Counted from the first letter of the stretch, positions 47,410 to 56,514 are shown. The stretch: DNA of 64,000 nt from Lentibacillus saliphilus (GCF_019093865.1 NZ_JABJXD010000002.1:372001-436000); one strand, 5' to 3'. Program-made: numbers and translations. Notes: generated by a model not told the origin, from the sequence alone.

Positions 47410-47424
47410 ATGTATAACAGATAC
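47394..47424. promoter_or_regulatory. GntR-type operator, perfect 12-bp inverted repeat
   Basis: GTATCTGTTATA (47394-47405), 7-bp gap, TATAACAGATAC (47413-47424). It covers the spacer, -10 and start region of the promoter, so binding by the encoded regulator would block transcription. Confidence 0.75.
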
Positions 47425-47453
47425 AACAAGGGCGCGAAGGAGTGTGAATTCAT

Positions 47454-47840
47454 GTGTTTCTAACACTTGATTTAGAATCTGAAGATCCTATATATACGCA
47501 GTTAAAGCAGCAAATCATTGCGGGCATTGCCAAGAAAGAACTGACGCCTGGCGAGGCACTTCCATCGGTACGCGCACTGGCATCCGACCTCGGCATTAAT
47601 TTACACACGGTAAACAAGGCGTACCAGCAGCTGAAGCAGGAGGGTTTCATTCTGATTCATCGACAAAAAGGCGTCGTGGTCCATCCAGAGGGTGTTGCCA
47701 AAGCGGATGAGGCATATTTTCAGCTTCTAGAAAAAACGCTACATCCTATTATTGCCGAATCAATTTGTCGGGACGTTTCAGAGGAGACGTTTATAAAGCT
47801 TTGTAAAGACATTTATCAAACTTATAAAAGTGAGGCGTGA
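47454..47840 (+). CDS. GntR-family regulator, short YhcF/YtrA type
   Basis: 128 residues: winged helix (about 8-75; PIYTQLKQQIIAGI, GEALPSVRALASDLGINLHTVNKAYQQLKQEGFI) and a short helical dimerisation tail of about 50 residues instead of a ligand domain, as in the YtrA subfamily that controls membrane transport or stress operons. GTG start at 47454, 9 bases after AAGGAGTG; the ATG at 47452 is out of frame. It almost certainly binds the palindrome at 47394 and is co-transcribed with the membrane protein that follows. Confidence 0.87.
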   Translation: MFLTLDLESEDPIYTQLKQQIIAGIAKKELTPGEALPSVRALASDLGINLHTVNKAYQQLKQEGFILIHRQKGVVVHPEGVAKADEAYFQLLEKTLHPIIAESICRDVSEETFIKLCKDIYQTYKSEA

Positions 47841-47842
47841 TC

Positions 47843-48952
47843 ATGATGGGTTTAATGTTCATTTTTCTGACGGTTTTAATTCCGGTTTATATCATGACGA
47901 TGTTTATTCCGTATTGGACGCGGAAAACAGAAAGCTTTGGTGTTACAATGCCAGAAGACGCTTATCAGCAGGAAAACGTCCGTCAAATGAGAAGACGTTA
48001 TGCGCTTTCGACAGGCGTTTTATCTTTGCTGACTACGATCGGTTTACTCGTGATGGTTCCAAACTATAAGGAAGACGATGTGGTGTTGGGAATCGTGTTT
48101 GCTTGCTTGGTTTCAGCGTATATGGTGGTCTCATTTATCATTTATTTATATTTTCATGCGCAGATGAAAAAGCTAAAGCAGCTCCAGCCTGGCTGGTCCC
48201 AAAAAGCACAGCTCATTACCGTCAATACCAGCTTTCGTAAACAAAAGCTCACCTATTCGAGTCTTTGGTATGTCATCGGTTTTGTGATCGCAATTGCGAT
48301 GATCGTTTTAAGTCTTGTGAAATATGATGCGATACCTGAGAGGTTTGCGACGCAATATGACTTTGCAGGTAATCCTAGCAGTTGGTCAGATAAATCCTAC
48401 AGTAGTGTCTTGATGATGCCGCTTATGCAAGTGTATATGACCGGTTTGTTTGTATTGATTAATGTGATTATTGCTAAATCCAAGCAGCAAATCAACGCAG
48501 CCGACGCCGAACGTTCGCTTCAGCGTAATATTATATTCCGCAGACGCTGGTCATTATTTATGATATGGATGGGCAATGGACTTGTCGCATTACTTTCCTT
48601 GCCGCAATTATCCCTTTTCTATGACATCAATATCAAGTGGTCGATGTGGGGCATTATCGGCTTTTCCGTTCTAGTGGTTGTTGCCAGTATTGTCTTATCA
48701 ATCACAACAGGTCAAGGTGGAAGCAAGGTTAAAGTAGGGGATGCTTCTGGTGGAGACGCTAGTGGGCTAGATCGCGATGATGACGAATACTGGAAGCTCG
48801 GTATCTTTTATTTCAACCGAAATGATCCATCTATTTTTATAGAAAAACGCTTCGGCATTGGTTGGACAAACAACTGGGCTCATCCCGTGTCATGGATATT
48901 CATGATCGCTGTTATTGGATTAGCCGTGCTGATACCGTTTTTGCTGAGTTGA
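47843..48952 (+). CDS. DUF1648/DUF5808 membrane protein
   Basis: 369 residues, about eight membrane helices. The middle holds the DUF1648 motif DAIPERFATQYDFAGNPSSW (about 162-181), shared with SdpI-type immunity/sensor proteins, and the C-terminus the DUF5808 motif WKLGIFYFNRNDPSIFIEKR followed by GWTNNWAHP and a final helix. Function of this combination is unknown; it may protect against membrane-active agents (inference). ATG 47843 (or 47846) after GAGGCG; start codon region overlaps the GntR stop, so translation is coupled. Confidence 0.83.
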   Translation: MMGLMFIFLTVLIPVYIMTMFIPYWTRKTESFGVTMPEDAYQQENVRQMRRRYALSTGVLSLLTTIGLLVMVPNYKEDDVVLGIVFACLVSAYMVVSFIIYLYFHAQMKKLKQLQPGWSQKAQLITVNTSFRKQKLTYSSLWYVIGFVIAIAMIVLSLVKYDAIPERFATQYDFAGNPSSWSDKSYSSVLMMPLMQVYMTGLFVLINVIIAKSKQQINAADAERSLQRNIIFRRRWSLFMIWMGNGLVALLSLPQLSLFYDINIKWSMWGIIGFSVLVVVASIVLSITTGQGGSKVKVGDASGGDASGLDRDDDEYWKLGIFYFNRNDPSIFIEKRFGIGWTNNWAHPVSWIFMIAVIGLAVLIPFLLS

Positions 48953-48962
48953 TGTGGTGTTA

Positions 48963-48999
48963 AGAGAGGGGCCAGCCAATAGTGTGGCTGGCCCTCTTG
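48963..48999 (+). terminator. rho-independent-like terminator
   Basis: AGGGGCCAGCC pairs with GGCTGGCCCTCT across AATAGTGT, ending TTGAATTTG; strong stem, weak U-tract. Confidence 0.7.
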
Positions 49000-49029
49000 A
49001 ATTTGAATGATGTAAATCGGTGGTGGGAT

Positions 49030-50430
49030 TCCTCAATGTGGTGGTTGAATTCCGCAATGTGGTGGTGAAATTCCGCAATGTGAGGCGGGAATTCCGCAAT
49101 GCGGTGTTGAAATTCCGAAAGCGGTGGTTAAATTCCGCAATGTGAGGCTCGAATTCCGCAATGCGGGGCTGAAATTCCGCAATGTGGTGGTGGAATTCCG
49201 CAATGTGGTGGTTGAATTCCGCAATGTGAGGCTCGAATTCCGCAATGCGAGGCTGAAATTCCGCAATGTGGTGGTTGAATTCCGCAATGTGCGGCTCGAA
49301 TTCCGCAATGCGAGGCTGAAATTCCGCAATGGGGTGGTTGAATTCCGCAATGTGAGGTTAAAATTCCGCAAGGCGAGGTTGAAATTCCGCAATGCGGTGT
49401 TGAATTCCGCAATGCGGTGCTGAAATTCCGCAATGTGGTGGTTGAATTCCGCAATGTGAGGTTAAAATTCCGCAATGCGAGGTTGAAATTCCGCAATGCG
49501 GTGTTGAATTCCGCAATGCGGTGTTGAAATTCCGCAAGCAGTGGTTAAATTCCGCAATGTGGTGGTTGAATTCCGCAATGCGGAGCTGAAATTCCGCAAT
49601 GTGGAGCTGAAATTCCGCAATGTGAGGCGGGAATTCCGCAATGCGGTGTTGAAATTCCGAAATGTGGTGTTGAAATTCCGCAATGCGGTGTTGAAATCCG
49701 CAATGCGGTGTTGAAATTCCGCAAGCAGTGGTTAAATTCCGCAATGTGGTGGTTGAATTCCGCAATGCGGAGCTGAAATTCCGCAATGTGGAGCTGAAAT
49801 TCCGCAATATGAGGCGGGAATTCCGCAATGCGGTGTTGAAATTCCGGAATGTGGGGTTGAAATTCCGCAATGCGGTGTTGAAAATCCGCAATACGATGCT
49901 GAAATTCCGCAATGCGAGGTTGAAATTCCGCAATGCGAGGCTCGAATTCCGCAATGTGGAGCTGAAATTCCGCAATGTGAGGCGGGAATTCCGCAATGCG
50001 GTGTTGAAATTCCGAAATGTGGTGTTGAAATTCCGCAATGCGGTGTTGAAATTCCGCAAGCAGTGGTTAAATTCCGCAATGTGGGGGTTGAATTCCGCAA
50101 TGCGGAGCTGAAATTCCGCAAGGTGGAGCTGAAATTCCGCAATACGATGCTGAAATTCCGCCATGTGAGGTTGAAATTCCGCAATGCGGGGCTCGAATTC
50201 CGCAATGTGGAGCTGAAATTCCGCAATGCGGTGTTGAAATTCCGCAATACGATGCTGAAATTCCGCAATGTGAGGTTGAAATTCCGCAATGCGAGGCTCG
50301 AATTCCGCAATGTGGAGCTGAAATTCCGCAATGCGGTGTTGAAATTCCGCAATGCGAGGCTCGAATTCCGCAATGTGGAGCTGAAATTCCGCAATACGAT
50401 GCCGGAATTCCGCAATGCGAAGCCCACGCC
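49030..50430 (+). repeat. array 6: long 21-bp TTCCGCAATG repeat array
   Basis: About 65 units of AATTCCGCAATG(C/T)GG-type repeats at 21 bp, with a few 20-bp units (for example those with CCGCAAGCAGTGG or CCGAAAGCGG). The core CCGCAATGCGG is a small imperfect palindrome. Higher-order blocks of about 180-190 bp, marked by the CCGCAAGCAGTGGTTAAA variant near 49530, 49720 and 50055, show segmental duplication. Long open frames on both strands (up to about 358 codons) are by-products. It lies between convergent genes. Confidence 0.92.
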
Positions 50431-50520
50431 GCATTGCACGTCCAAATTCCCCCCTTATAGGACGTTGGTTTTTACAAACGATCCTTTACTGCCTGTACTC
50501 TTTATCACGCGATCAACATT

Positions 50521-51009
50521 TTATCTAATCCGCCACTTCGGCATTGATGCGCGCTGCTGTTCTTGCTTCTCAAGTGCTGAGGAGCAGTTCGGGCATATGA
50601 TTGCTTTTGATGGGATTGGCATACAGCAATAAGGGCATTCCTTTTTGGTCATCGAGTCTATCGGGAGTCGGGATGGGTTTTTCCAGCGGTTGATTTGCCG
50701 GACGACGACGAAGACCGCAAATAAGATAATAATGAACCGGATGGATGCCATCATAAACAAGCCATAATTAATCGTTACAGCTCCTGCCTCTTTCGCTTTT
50801 TCAAGCGATGGAAACACGTCGCCACTCAGGCTAATATACAAGTCCTGGACGTTGATCTTGGAATACAAAAGCCCAATCGGCGGCAAAAGAATATCTTTAA
50901 CGAGTGAATCGATTAATCCACTAAATGCCGCTCCTAAAACGATCCCCACACCCATATCTACCGCACTGCCCCTTATTGCGAATTGGCGGAATTCCTTTAA
51001 TAACCCCAT
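50521..51009 (-). CDS. mscL: large-conductance mechanosensitive channel with C-terminal zinc ribbon
   Basis: 162 residues. MscL signature LLKEFRQFAIRGSAVDMGVGIVLGAAF (start to about residue 28) leads into the first membrane helix; a second helix lies near 75-97 (INYGLFMMASIRFIIILFAVFVVV in style). It opens under osmotic downshock to release solutes. Unlike usual MscL (about 130-150 residues), the cytoplasmic tail carries a CPYC-x10-CPNC zinc ribbon (about 128-145). ATG 51009 after GAGGAGG; a longer in-frame version to 51096 lacks a ribosome site. Confidence 0.9.
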   Translation of the reverse strand: MGLLKEFRQFAIRGSAVDMGVGIVLGAAFSGLIDSLVKDILLPPIGLLYSKINVQDLYISLSGDVFPSLEKAKEAGAVTINYGLFMMASIRFIIILFAVFVVVRQINRWKNPSRLPIDSMTKKECPYCCMPIPSKAIICPNCSSALEKQEQQRASMPKWRIR

Positions 51010-51134
51010 ACCATCAGCCTCCTCAACACTACAATATGAGAAAAGCGGACGAGCTAGAACAGGGGATGTGGGATGCCGAATCGTAAACCACTCCATTAAA
51101 TAATCCCAAAGTTTTTCTTACCATTAAATAAAAA

Positions 51135-51169
51135 AACGCCGTGAGCACGACATATGCGCCCGCGGCGTT
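51135..51169 (-). terminator. terminator of the manganese catalase unit
   Basis: AACGCCG (51135-51141) pairs with CGGCGTT (51163-51169); on the minus strand it is followed by a T-run (A-run 51126-51136 on plus). Confidence 0.75.
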
Positions 51170-51182
51170 CCGTTCATATTGT

Positions 51183-52079
51183 TTATAAATTTTCCATTAG
51201 TCGTTTGGCAATTCTCTCATAATCATCCTTATCGATGCCAGGTGCGAATTCTTCGGGAAGATCATCTAAGTTTGGTATCGGGGCCCCTTTAGGTGCGCCT
51301 TCCTTAACGATGAGTTGTTCGCCATTTTCTGGATTGTCGCCCTTCCAAATTTGGCGAATATCGTTATAGTCACCTACATCATTCCACGTGTATAACACAT
51401 TTCCTATGCCTTGCTCTTCAAATTTTTTCGCGTGGTCAAATTTCGTGTTGGATAGGTCTGGGATCGGAATGAGTTTCTTCACGTCAACGCCTGTTGCGAT
51501 TTCTATTGCTTTGGCATAGGCTAACACATGTGTGCCACCACGAACTAATAAGTAACCGATCATTTCTCTTGCTGTGTCATGGTCTGTCATTTCGTAAACG
51601 CGCATTTTATGCGTGCGTGCACCGACCTCGAGGAAAAAGTTGTGCAGTAAATCTAAGACAAGGTTTCCGCTGCTGAAGACGTTATTTCCTGTCCAAGCAT
51701 TTCCCATCGAATCGCCTGCAAGTGCCGTTTGGGCAGTGGCAATGAACTGATACGTGTTTCGACTATCTTTTCCTTCTCGTAATGGCGTGACATCTGGGTC
51801 TCCCGTGTAAAAGGTATTGCCTCTTGATAGGAGATTAATCGTGTTGGAAACGAGCTCTACGTGTCCGAATTCTTCGGCTGTAATACTGGCAACGAGATCA
51901 TAAAAAGGCTTAAGCTTATCCTTCCGACGGAAATTAAACGATTGAAACATATAATTATTTAATGTAGACATTTCGCCGAATTTCCCGCCTAATAATTCTT
52001 GAACCGCTGCTGCCGCATTAGGGTCCCCGTGCTCAGGAATAGGTAGTTCAATCAACATACGATTTTCACGCTTAAACAT
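51183..52079 (-). CDS. manganese catalase family protein, YdbD-like
   Basis: 298 residues of the ferritin-like manganese catalase family, detoxifying hydrogen peroxide. Likely di-manganese ligands: Glu36 in GGKFGEMSTL, Glu70 and His73 in ITAEEFGHVEL, then a Glu in FLEVGARTHKMR and His in LVRGGTHVLAY. Starts with the typical MFKRENRMLIELPIPEHGDP. Ribosome site AAGGAGG. It follows a 72-residue DUF2642 gene by 14 bases on the same strand. Often spore- or stress-associated in Bacillales (family knowledge). Confidence 0.9.
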   Translation of the reverse strand: MFKRENRMLIELPIPEHGDPNAAAAVQELLGGKFGEMSTLNNYMFQSFNFRRKDKLKPFYDLVASITAEEFGHVELVSNTINLLSRGNTFYTGDPDVTPLREGKDSRNTYQFIATAQTALAGDSMGNAWTGNNVFSSGNLVLDLLHNFFLEVGARTHKMRVYEMTDHDTAREMIGYLLVRGGTHVLAYAKAIEIATGVDVKKLIPIPDLSNTKFDHAKKFEEQGIGNVLYTWNDVGDYNDIRQIWKGDNPENGEQLIVKEGAPKGAPIPNLDDLPEEFAPGIDKDDYERIAKRLMENL

Positions 52080-52093
52080 GGTAAGCCTCCTTT

Positions 52094-52312
52094 TTACCCT
52101 CTCGGAATCACCCAGACAATTTGTTGTATACGAATAAAGAACGGAGAGCCGCCTGATTCTATAACAATATGGTCAGGCATCACAGTTGTTAGATTGCCAG
52201 TTACAGTTCCTTGTGTCGTTTGTACAACAAGGGTTGATCCAGTAACAGATTGCAATGTTTGGTATACGTAAGGGTCAAAAGCACTTGTAAAAGTTGTTGT
52301 TTGTGAATTCAT
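52094..52312 (-). CDS. DUF2642-like small protein
   Basis: 72 residues, Thr/Val-rich beta-type sequence (TLQSVTGSTLVVQTTQGTVTGNL, HIVIESGGSPFFIRIQQIVWV in features) consistent with DUF2642 proteins of Bacillus, some of which are spore-coat related. ATG follows AGGAGGATG. Directly upstream of manganese catalase; both may be made together. Function unknown. Confidence 0.75.
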   Translation of the reverse strand: MNSQTTTFTSAFDPYVYQTLQSVTGSTLVVQTTQGTVTGNLTTVMPDHIVIESGGSPFFIRIQQIVWVIPRG

Positions 52313-52550
52313 CTTTCATCCTCCTTAGTTCATAATCACACTACACTAGACTATGATGGGGAAATGTAGGTTATGCGTTTGGACAAGGTGAAAGTGGGTG
52401 TGAATTTGTGTGCGTGTCTTTTATTTGGGTGTCAGTCGCTTCTCGAATGATTCTGCAGATTGTTGAAAGTGTATCGAGTCGTCTATTTGATAAGATTTTA
52501 AAATTAGATATGTTAAGATGATATTAAAATCGCAAACAGGAGGCGTTTCT

Positions 52551-53282
52551 ATGAACTTGGCGATCGACTATATCATTTCTCTTACTCATTTATACGGTTT
52601 GGTTCACAAAGATAAAGTGGTTGAAATATATAATATGCAAAATGATGACCATATCAGTGTTGAGGCGTTAGTGGAGAATGCCCAAGACCATTCGGATGAT
52701 TTGCGTGCGAAATTTGTAGAAATTTACAAAGATTATTTTGTTCATGAGACTATTATTGAATTTAATGATTTTGAATTAGAGTTGATGAAGCGTAAAGGAA
52801 AGCCATTTTACATTCCAAAACAACAGGAGCTTTTGAAATATAAGGATGACTTTTATTTTGAGCGCAACCGAGAATTTAAGGCATTAAATAAATATGTAGA
52901 GCGGAATTTTTTCAAAGGAAATACTTATACGGCTGAGATGGTAAGTGAAGAAATACGTGATCAATGTGAGTTTAATTTTTCACTGAATGAGATATTTGGA
53001 GTTTTTGAGAGACACGGTATTGTGTTTAACAGTGAGAGTCAGATAGGAGAAGTTATGGATCTCATTATGGACCTTGCGAACAACGTCCGCTTGTGGTCAA
53101 ATAACGGTTTTACACCGTCTGAATTGAGTCGAATAAAGCGCGTTCAATCAGAAGATGACCGTGAAGAAGACAGTATGGCACAGAGTAAGAGTGCTTCAAT
53201 AAGCAAAAAGGTAGGTAGAAACGATCCATGTCCGTGCGGAAGTGGGAAGAAATATAAAAAATGTTGTTTGGTGAAGGGTTAG
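52551..53282 (+). CDS. SEC-C zinc-motif protein
   Basis: 243 residues. The last 20 or so form a SEC-C motif ([19 protein letters not shown]), the zinc-binding tail also found at the end of SecA. The remainder is mostly helical and charged and is not recognised; a related family occurs in Bacillales as uncharacterised SEC-C proteins. ATG 52551 follows AGGAGG (52538-52543); a possible promoter TTGATA-16-TATGTT precedes at 52487-52514. No partner genes. Confidence 0.8.
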
Positions 53283-53324
53283 GGCAACTGTCCTTCCTTG
53301 AAAATTTAATACGGATGCAATCTA

Positions 53325-53354
53325 GACCAACATCTTAAAAGGTGTTGGTCTTTT
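53325..53354 (+). terminator. rho-independent terminator of the SEC-C gene
   Basis: GACCAACA (53325-53332) pairs with TGTTGGTC (53343-53350), followed by TTTTC. Confidence 0.8.
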
Positions 53355-53458
53355 CGGGTGCTTTGGAAAGGATGGTTGTCTATTTCGTAATGGCGTGGGA
53401 GTCTTGTAAAGTATTGGTATTTTTTAAATATGCACGTCTGCATTTACAACTGGCTCAC

Positions 53459-54283
53459 TTAAGTAGACCTCTCCCCGCTCCGAGAAGGCTTTTCCTTAAT
53501 GAGTTTCAGCGTCGCAACAATCATGAAGCTGACGATGACTAATAAGATCCATGAACTTACTTTACCGAGACTTACAAGGCTCCAGGATTCAGTTTGGTTC
53601 GGGTATTGCCACGCCCCGAAGAATGTGGCAATATTTTCAGCTAGCCAAATAAAAAATCCAATGAGTATAAAAGATAGTGCGAGCGGCATACGGTAACGGA
53701 CGCCACTAATCTCATAGGCTACCCAGGTCCGCCAGAAGACGATTACTACAAGAGCTGATAGCCACCAGCGAATATCGATCCAGTAGTGGTGGGTGAAAAA
53801 ATTCAAATAAATTGCGGCGCCAAGTGGAATGGCAATAAGAAAAGGGGGCCATTGGATGAGTTCTACGTTTAACCGGCGCCACGCCTGGCACAGATAACTC
53901 GCGACACTTGCATACATGAACCCGCTATACAAGGGGACACCAAAGATCTTGAACAACCCCGGCTCTGGATAGGACCAGGAGCCCATATGTACTTTGAAGA
54001 TTTCCAGAGCAAGTCCGATCAGGTGAAATAAGGTAATCACCTTGAGTTCATCTCGTGTTTCAAGCCCAGATCGGACCATCCACCATTGCATCACGAGAAA
54101 GAGGATGAGCAACCAGTCATACCGGGCCAAGAGCGGTAGTTCTACGATTTGAGTAAACGCTAAAGAAGCAAATACAACGACAGGAAACAGACAAGACAGA
54201 GCTTGCTCCCAGCCGAAATGGATGAGTTGACTTACAGACCTGATTATTTGGGCCTTGCGGGACTTTCGCGCATTTATGTTCAT
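53459..54283 (-). CDS. yoaT: DUF817 membrane protein, YoaT-like
   Basis: 274 residues, about eight membrane helices, rich in Trp/Tyr (HMGSWSYPEPGLFKIFGVPLYSGFMYASVASY as family hallmark, with the conserved Trp-Ser-Tyr-Pro). Function unknown. Start ATG 54283 after GAGAGGTG; 54307 lacks such a site. With the HTH gene at 54322 and DUF2975 gene at 54558 it reproduces the yoaS-yozG-yoaT order of B. subtilis, so co-transcription is expected. Confidence 0.85.
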   Translation of the reverse strand: MNINARKSRKAQIIRSVSQLIHFGWEQALSCLFPVVVFASLAFTQIVELPLLARYDWLLILFLVMQWWMVRSGLETRDELKVITLFHLIGLALEIFKVHMGSWSYPEPGLFKIFGVPLYSGFMYASVASYLCQAWRRLNVELIQWPPFLIAIPLGAAIYLNFFTHHYWIDIRWWLSALVVIVFWRTWVAYEISGVRYRMPLALSFILIGFFIWLAENIATFFGAWQYPNQTESWSLVSLGKVSSWILLVIVSFMIVATLKLIKEKPSRSGERST

Positions 54284-54321
54284 GTGTAGCACCTCTCTTA
54301 CAGACAAGATTCATTATGAGC

Positions 54322-54546
54322 CTACTGATTTTCCTCGTCTTCTTCTGCTCGATATTCCAAAATATCACCCGGTTGACATTCTAAAGCCTTGCAAACAGCC
54401 TCTAGAGTTGACAATCGAATGGCTTTGGCTTTGCCGTTTTTTAATATGGAAAGGTTGGCCATCGTAATTCCGACTCTTTCTGAAAGCTCGGTAACACTCA
54501 TTTTCCGCTTAGCCAGCATGACGTCTATGTTGATAATAATTGCCAT
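54322..54546 (-). CDS. yozG: small Cro/CI-type HTH regulator, YozG-like
   Basis: 74 residues, essentially one XRE helix-turn-helix (MSVTELSERVGITMANLSILKNGKAKAIRLSTLEAVCKAL in features; recognition helix near 28-38) with an acidic tail. Members of this group sit beside DUF2975 membrane proteins and probably control them. Starts 12 bases after the yoaS-like stop, with GAGGTG just upstream. Confidence 0.87.
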   Translation of the reverse strand: MAIIINIDVMLAKRKMSVTELSERVGITMANLSILKNGKAKAIRLSTLEAVCKALECQPGDILEYRAEEDEENQ

Positions 54547-54557
54547 TAAGTTTCACC

Positions 54558-55040
54558 TCATACCGTTAAATCATTTTCAGCTTTAATTGCGATCGCGTTG
54601 TAAAGAAGCTGTTGAAGCACAGCAGCAAAAACAGCTATAACCATCGATGCAAAAACAATGACCATACCTAGTAAAATGACCCCGGGCGCATCGTCTCGCT
54701 CTCCGATGAGATAAAAAACAGGCATGCCCACAACATACAATATACTAATCGCGATGGCGCAGAACTTGATGCGTTTTAAAGCACTTACTGATAAGTCGGA
54801 GAAAGCTTTTGCTTTGTCAATGTAGTTTAGTAGTTTGAAAGCCTGATACAGCGCAATGTAGTACGGAATTGCAGCCCCATACATAATGAGAAAAACAAAG
54901 TATTTTATATAAGATATATTCGGATATAAATCACTTGTATAATCTGCAATATTAGGCACAACAAAGATGCACAAGCCTATGACCGGTAGTCCGATTAAAA
55001 TAATAGTCAGCTTTAAGAAAAGAGTTGTCCCTTGCTTCAT
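54558..55040 (-). CDS. yoaS: DUF2975 membrane protein, YoaS-like
   Basis: 160 residues with four membrane helices (about 8-28, 46-66, 92-114, 124-148), the pattern of DUF2975. Function unknown; its constant HTH partner suggests a sensor-regulator pair. First gene of the three-gene minus-strand unit. Ribosome site AGGTG precedes ATG. Confidence 0.85.
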   Translation of the reverse strand: MKQGTTLFLKLTIILIGLPVIGLCIFVVPNIADYTSDLYPNISYIKYFVFLIMYGAAIPYYIALYQAFKLLNYIDKAKAFSDLSVSALKRIKFCAIAISILYVVGMPVFYLIGERDDAPGVILLGMVIVFASMVIAVFAAVLQQLLYNAIAIKAENDLTV

Positions 55041-55267
55041 AAAAACACCTCACTCAATGATATTGACTTGATTATAAGCGTTTATTTATCGAATTACAAT
55101 AAAAATATATTGTTTTTAATGATGTTGCTTTCGGGAAGGTAAAACAATTGTGCTGTACAAATTTTGAAGAGTAATTTTTTTCTGAAGCAGCTTATGGATA
55201 TAATGCAAAACTGATGCGCCATGCTCGTGACCTGTTATAATAAAAAAAGACAGCTTTGGGAGGTCAA

Positions 55268-55530
55268 ATGAATGGCTATACATAAAAGGGGCAGTTGTTT
55301 ATTATAACCTCTTAAATGGTAGTTCGGACATAGAGAAACAGCAATATGAATTGATAAATATGATTAATGCAATTGGTGGCATTCCGAAGCAGATATATAC
55401 GGACATGACTTCTGCTCAAGTATTAACGCCATTGATTGAAACACTCAAATTAAATGTACAAGTACAAGATGAGTTGCCAATCATTAAAGACATTATTGAA
55501 GGAATGAGTGGAATGGGGGAAGGGTATTAG
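55268..55530 (+). pseudogene. frameshifted small gene
   Basis: GGGAGG (55258-55263) and ATG 55268 open a frame that stops after five codons (MNGYT). Shifting by one base at 55282 gives 82 further codons (IKGAVVYYNLLNG ... IIEGMSGMGEGY) to TAG 55530. The good ribosome site plus clean downstream frame indicates one lost base in a gene of about 87 codons, or a sequencing error. Product not recognised. The rest of 55041-55646 holds a TATAAT at 55226 region and a terminator at its right end. Confidence 0.5.
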
Positions 55531-55597
55531 GGTCCTTGGTTCCGTAAATGGTGTTTTAAAATGAACTGGCCTTTTTTGGCATTCATTTATGTAAGAA

Positions 55598-55638
55598 GCA
55601 CTGGGATTAGATGTCAACCATCAATCCCAGTGCTGTTT
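55598..55638. terminator. terminator between the frameshifted gene and nitroreductase
   Basis: GCACTGGGATT (55598-55608) pairs with AATCCCAGTGC (55623-55633), followed by TGTTTTT on the plus strand; may also serve the convergent nitroreductase gene. Confidence 0.75.
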
Positions 55639-55646
55639 TTATATCT

Positions 55647-56252
55647 TTATATGCCTTTTACTTCTTTACCGAATTCACCTTCAAACACAGTTTCTGACAA
55701 CGGCTTTCGTAATGACGGTTTTTCCCTTTCCTGGTATGGCTCTGGAAGCGCGTTTACTGCGCCTTGATAGCCGATGGCAGCCACATGATGTATCTCGAAA
55801 TCGTCTGGAACTGACAAGACTTCACGGGCTTTTTCTCGATCTAATCCCCCCATGCCATGTGTGACAAGACCGAGCATTTTTGCCTGTAAGGCGATACTTG
55901 CCCAAGCCGCGCCTGCATCGATTTGATGAAACGGATTAGGGTTGCCGTCAGCCATCGTCTTTTTTGAAACGAATAATATGAGTACAGGTGCTTTTTCACA
56001 CCAATTGCGATTCAGTTCATAAATAAATGAATGAAATTTTTCGCGATCAGCCTCCGTTTGAGCAACGATAAAACGCCACGGCTGTATATTCGAAGCAGAA
56101 GGCGCCCATTTCGCGGCTTCTAATACAGTGTATAATACCTCTTCTGGCACTTCCTTATCCAAAAAAGATCGTGGTGACCACCTTTCAAGAAATAAGTCAT
56201 CAACGTCATATTCACGGCTGCGAATATCTGTAATTGATTGATGTGTTGTCAT
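55647..56252 (-). CDS. nitroreductase family protein
   Basis: 201 residues of the FMN-dependent nitroreductase family. RWSPRSFLDKEVPEEVL at the N-terminus holds the FMN phosphate-binding Arg-Ser, AAKWAPSASNIQPWRFIV the conserved Ser-Asn-x-Gln-Pro-Trp, and GMGGLDREKAREVL with VAAIGYQG the C-terminal FMN site. It reduces nitro compounds or quinones with NAD(P)H. ATG 56252 follows AGGAGG. Single-gene unit. Confidence 0.88.
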   Translation of the reverse strand: MTTHQSITDIRSREYDVDDLFLERWSPRSFLDKEVPEEVLYTVLEAAKWAPSASNIQPWRFIVAQTEADREKFHSFIYELNRNWCEKAPVLILFVSKKTMADGNPNPFHQIDAGAAWASIALQAKMLGLVTHGMGGLDREKAREVLSVPDDFEIHHVAAIGYQGAVNALPEPYQEREKPSLRKPLSETVFEGEFGKEVKGI

Positions 56253-56514
56253 CCGATACCTCCTCAAATTAAAAGCATTTTCAATGGTTCCTATTTAATT
56301 ATGCAGTAAATTCACGCTTTAATCACATAATATGCTTGGAGAGATTTGCACCATAAAAAAAACAGCTAAAAACATCTGCTTCATCTGCTTTATAACTTTT
56401 TTTATTCTATATAGAAAATGGTTCTCAAAGGATAAATAGAGATTCCATCTGTTTGGAATTCAAATAAGCTTAGAATATTAATTGTTATAAAATTTAAACT
56501 TATTATAAAATACA

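Noticed and set aside
7675-50430. Insertion sequences or MITEs as source of the repeats
   Set aside because: No transposase, no terminal inverted repeats bounding the arrays and no target duplications were seen.
49358-50434. Minus-strand open frame of 358 codons (and others of 190-240 codons) in the 21-bp array
   Set aside because: The repeat length is a multiple of 3, so several frames on both strands stay open together; there is no ribosome site and the peptides are pure translations of the repeat.
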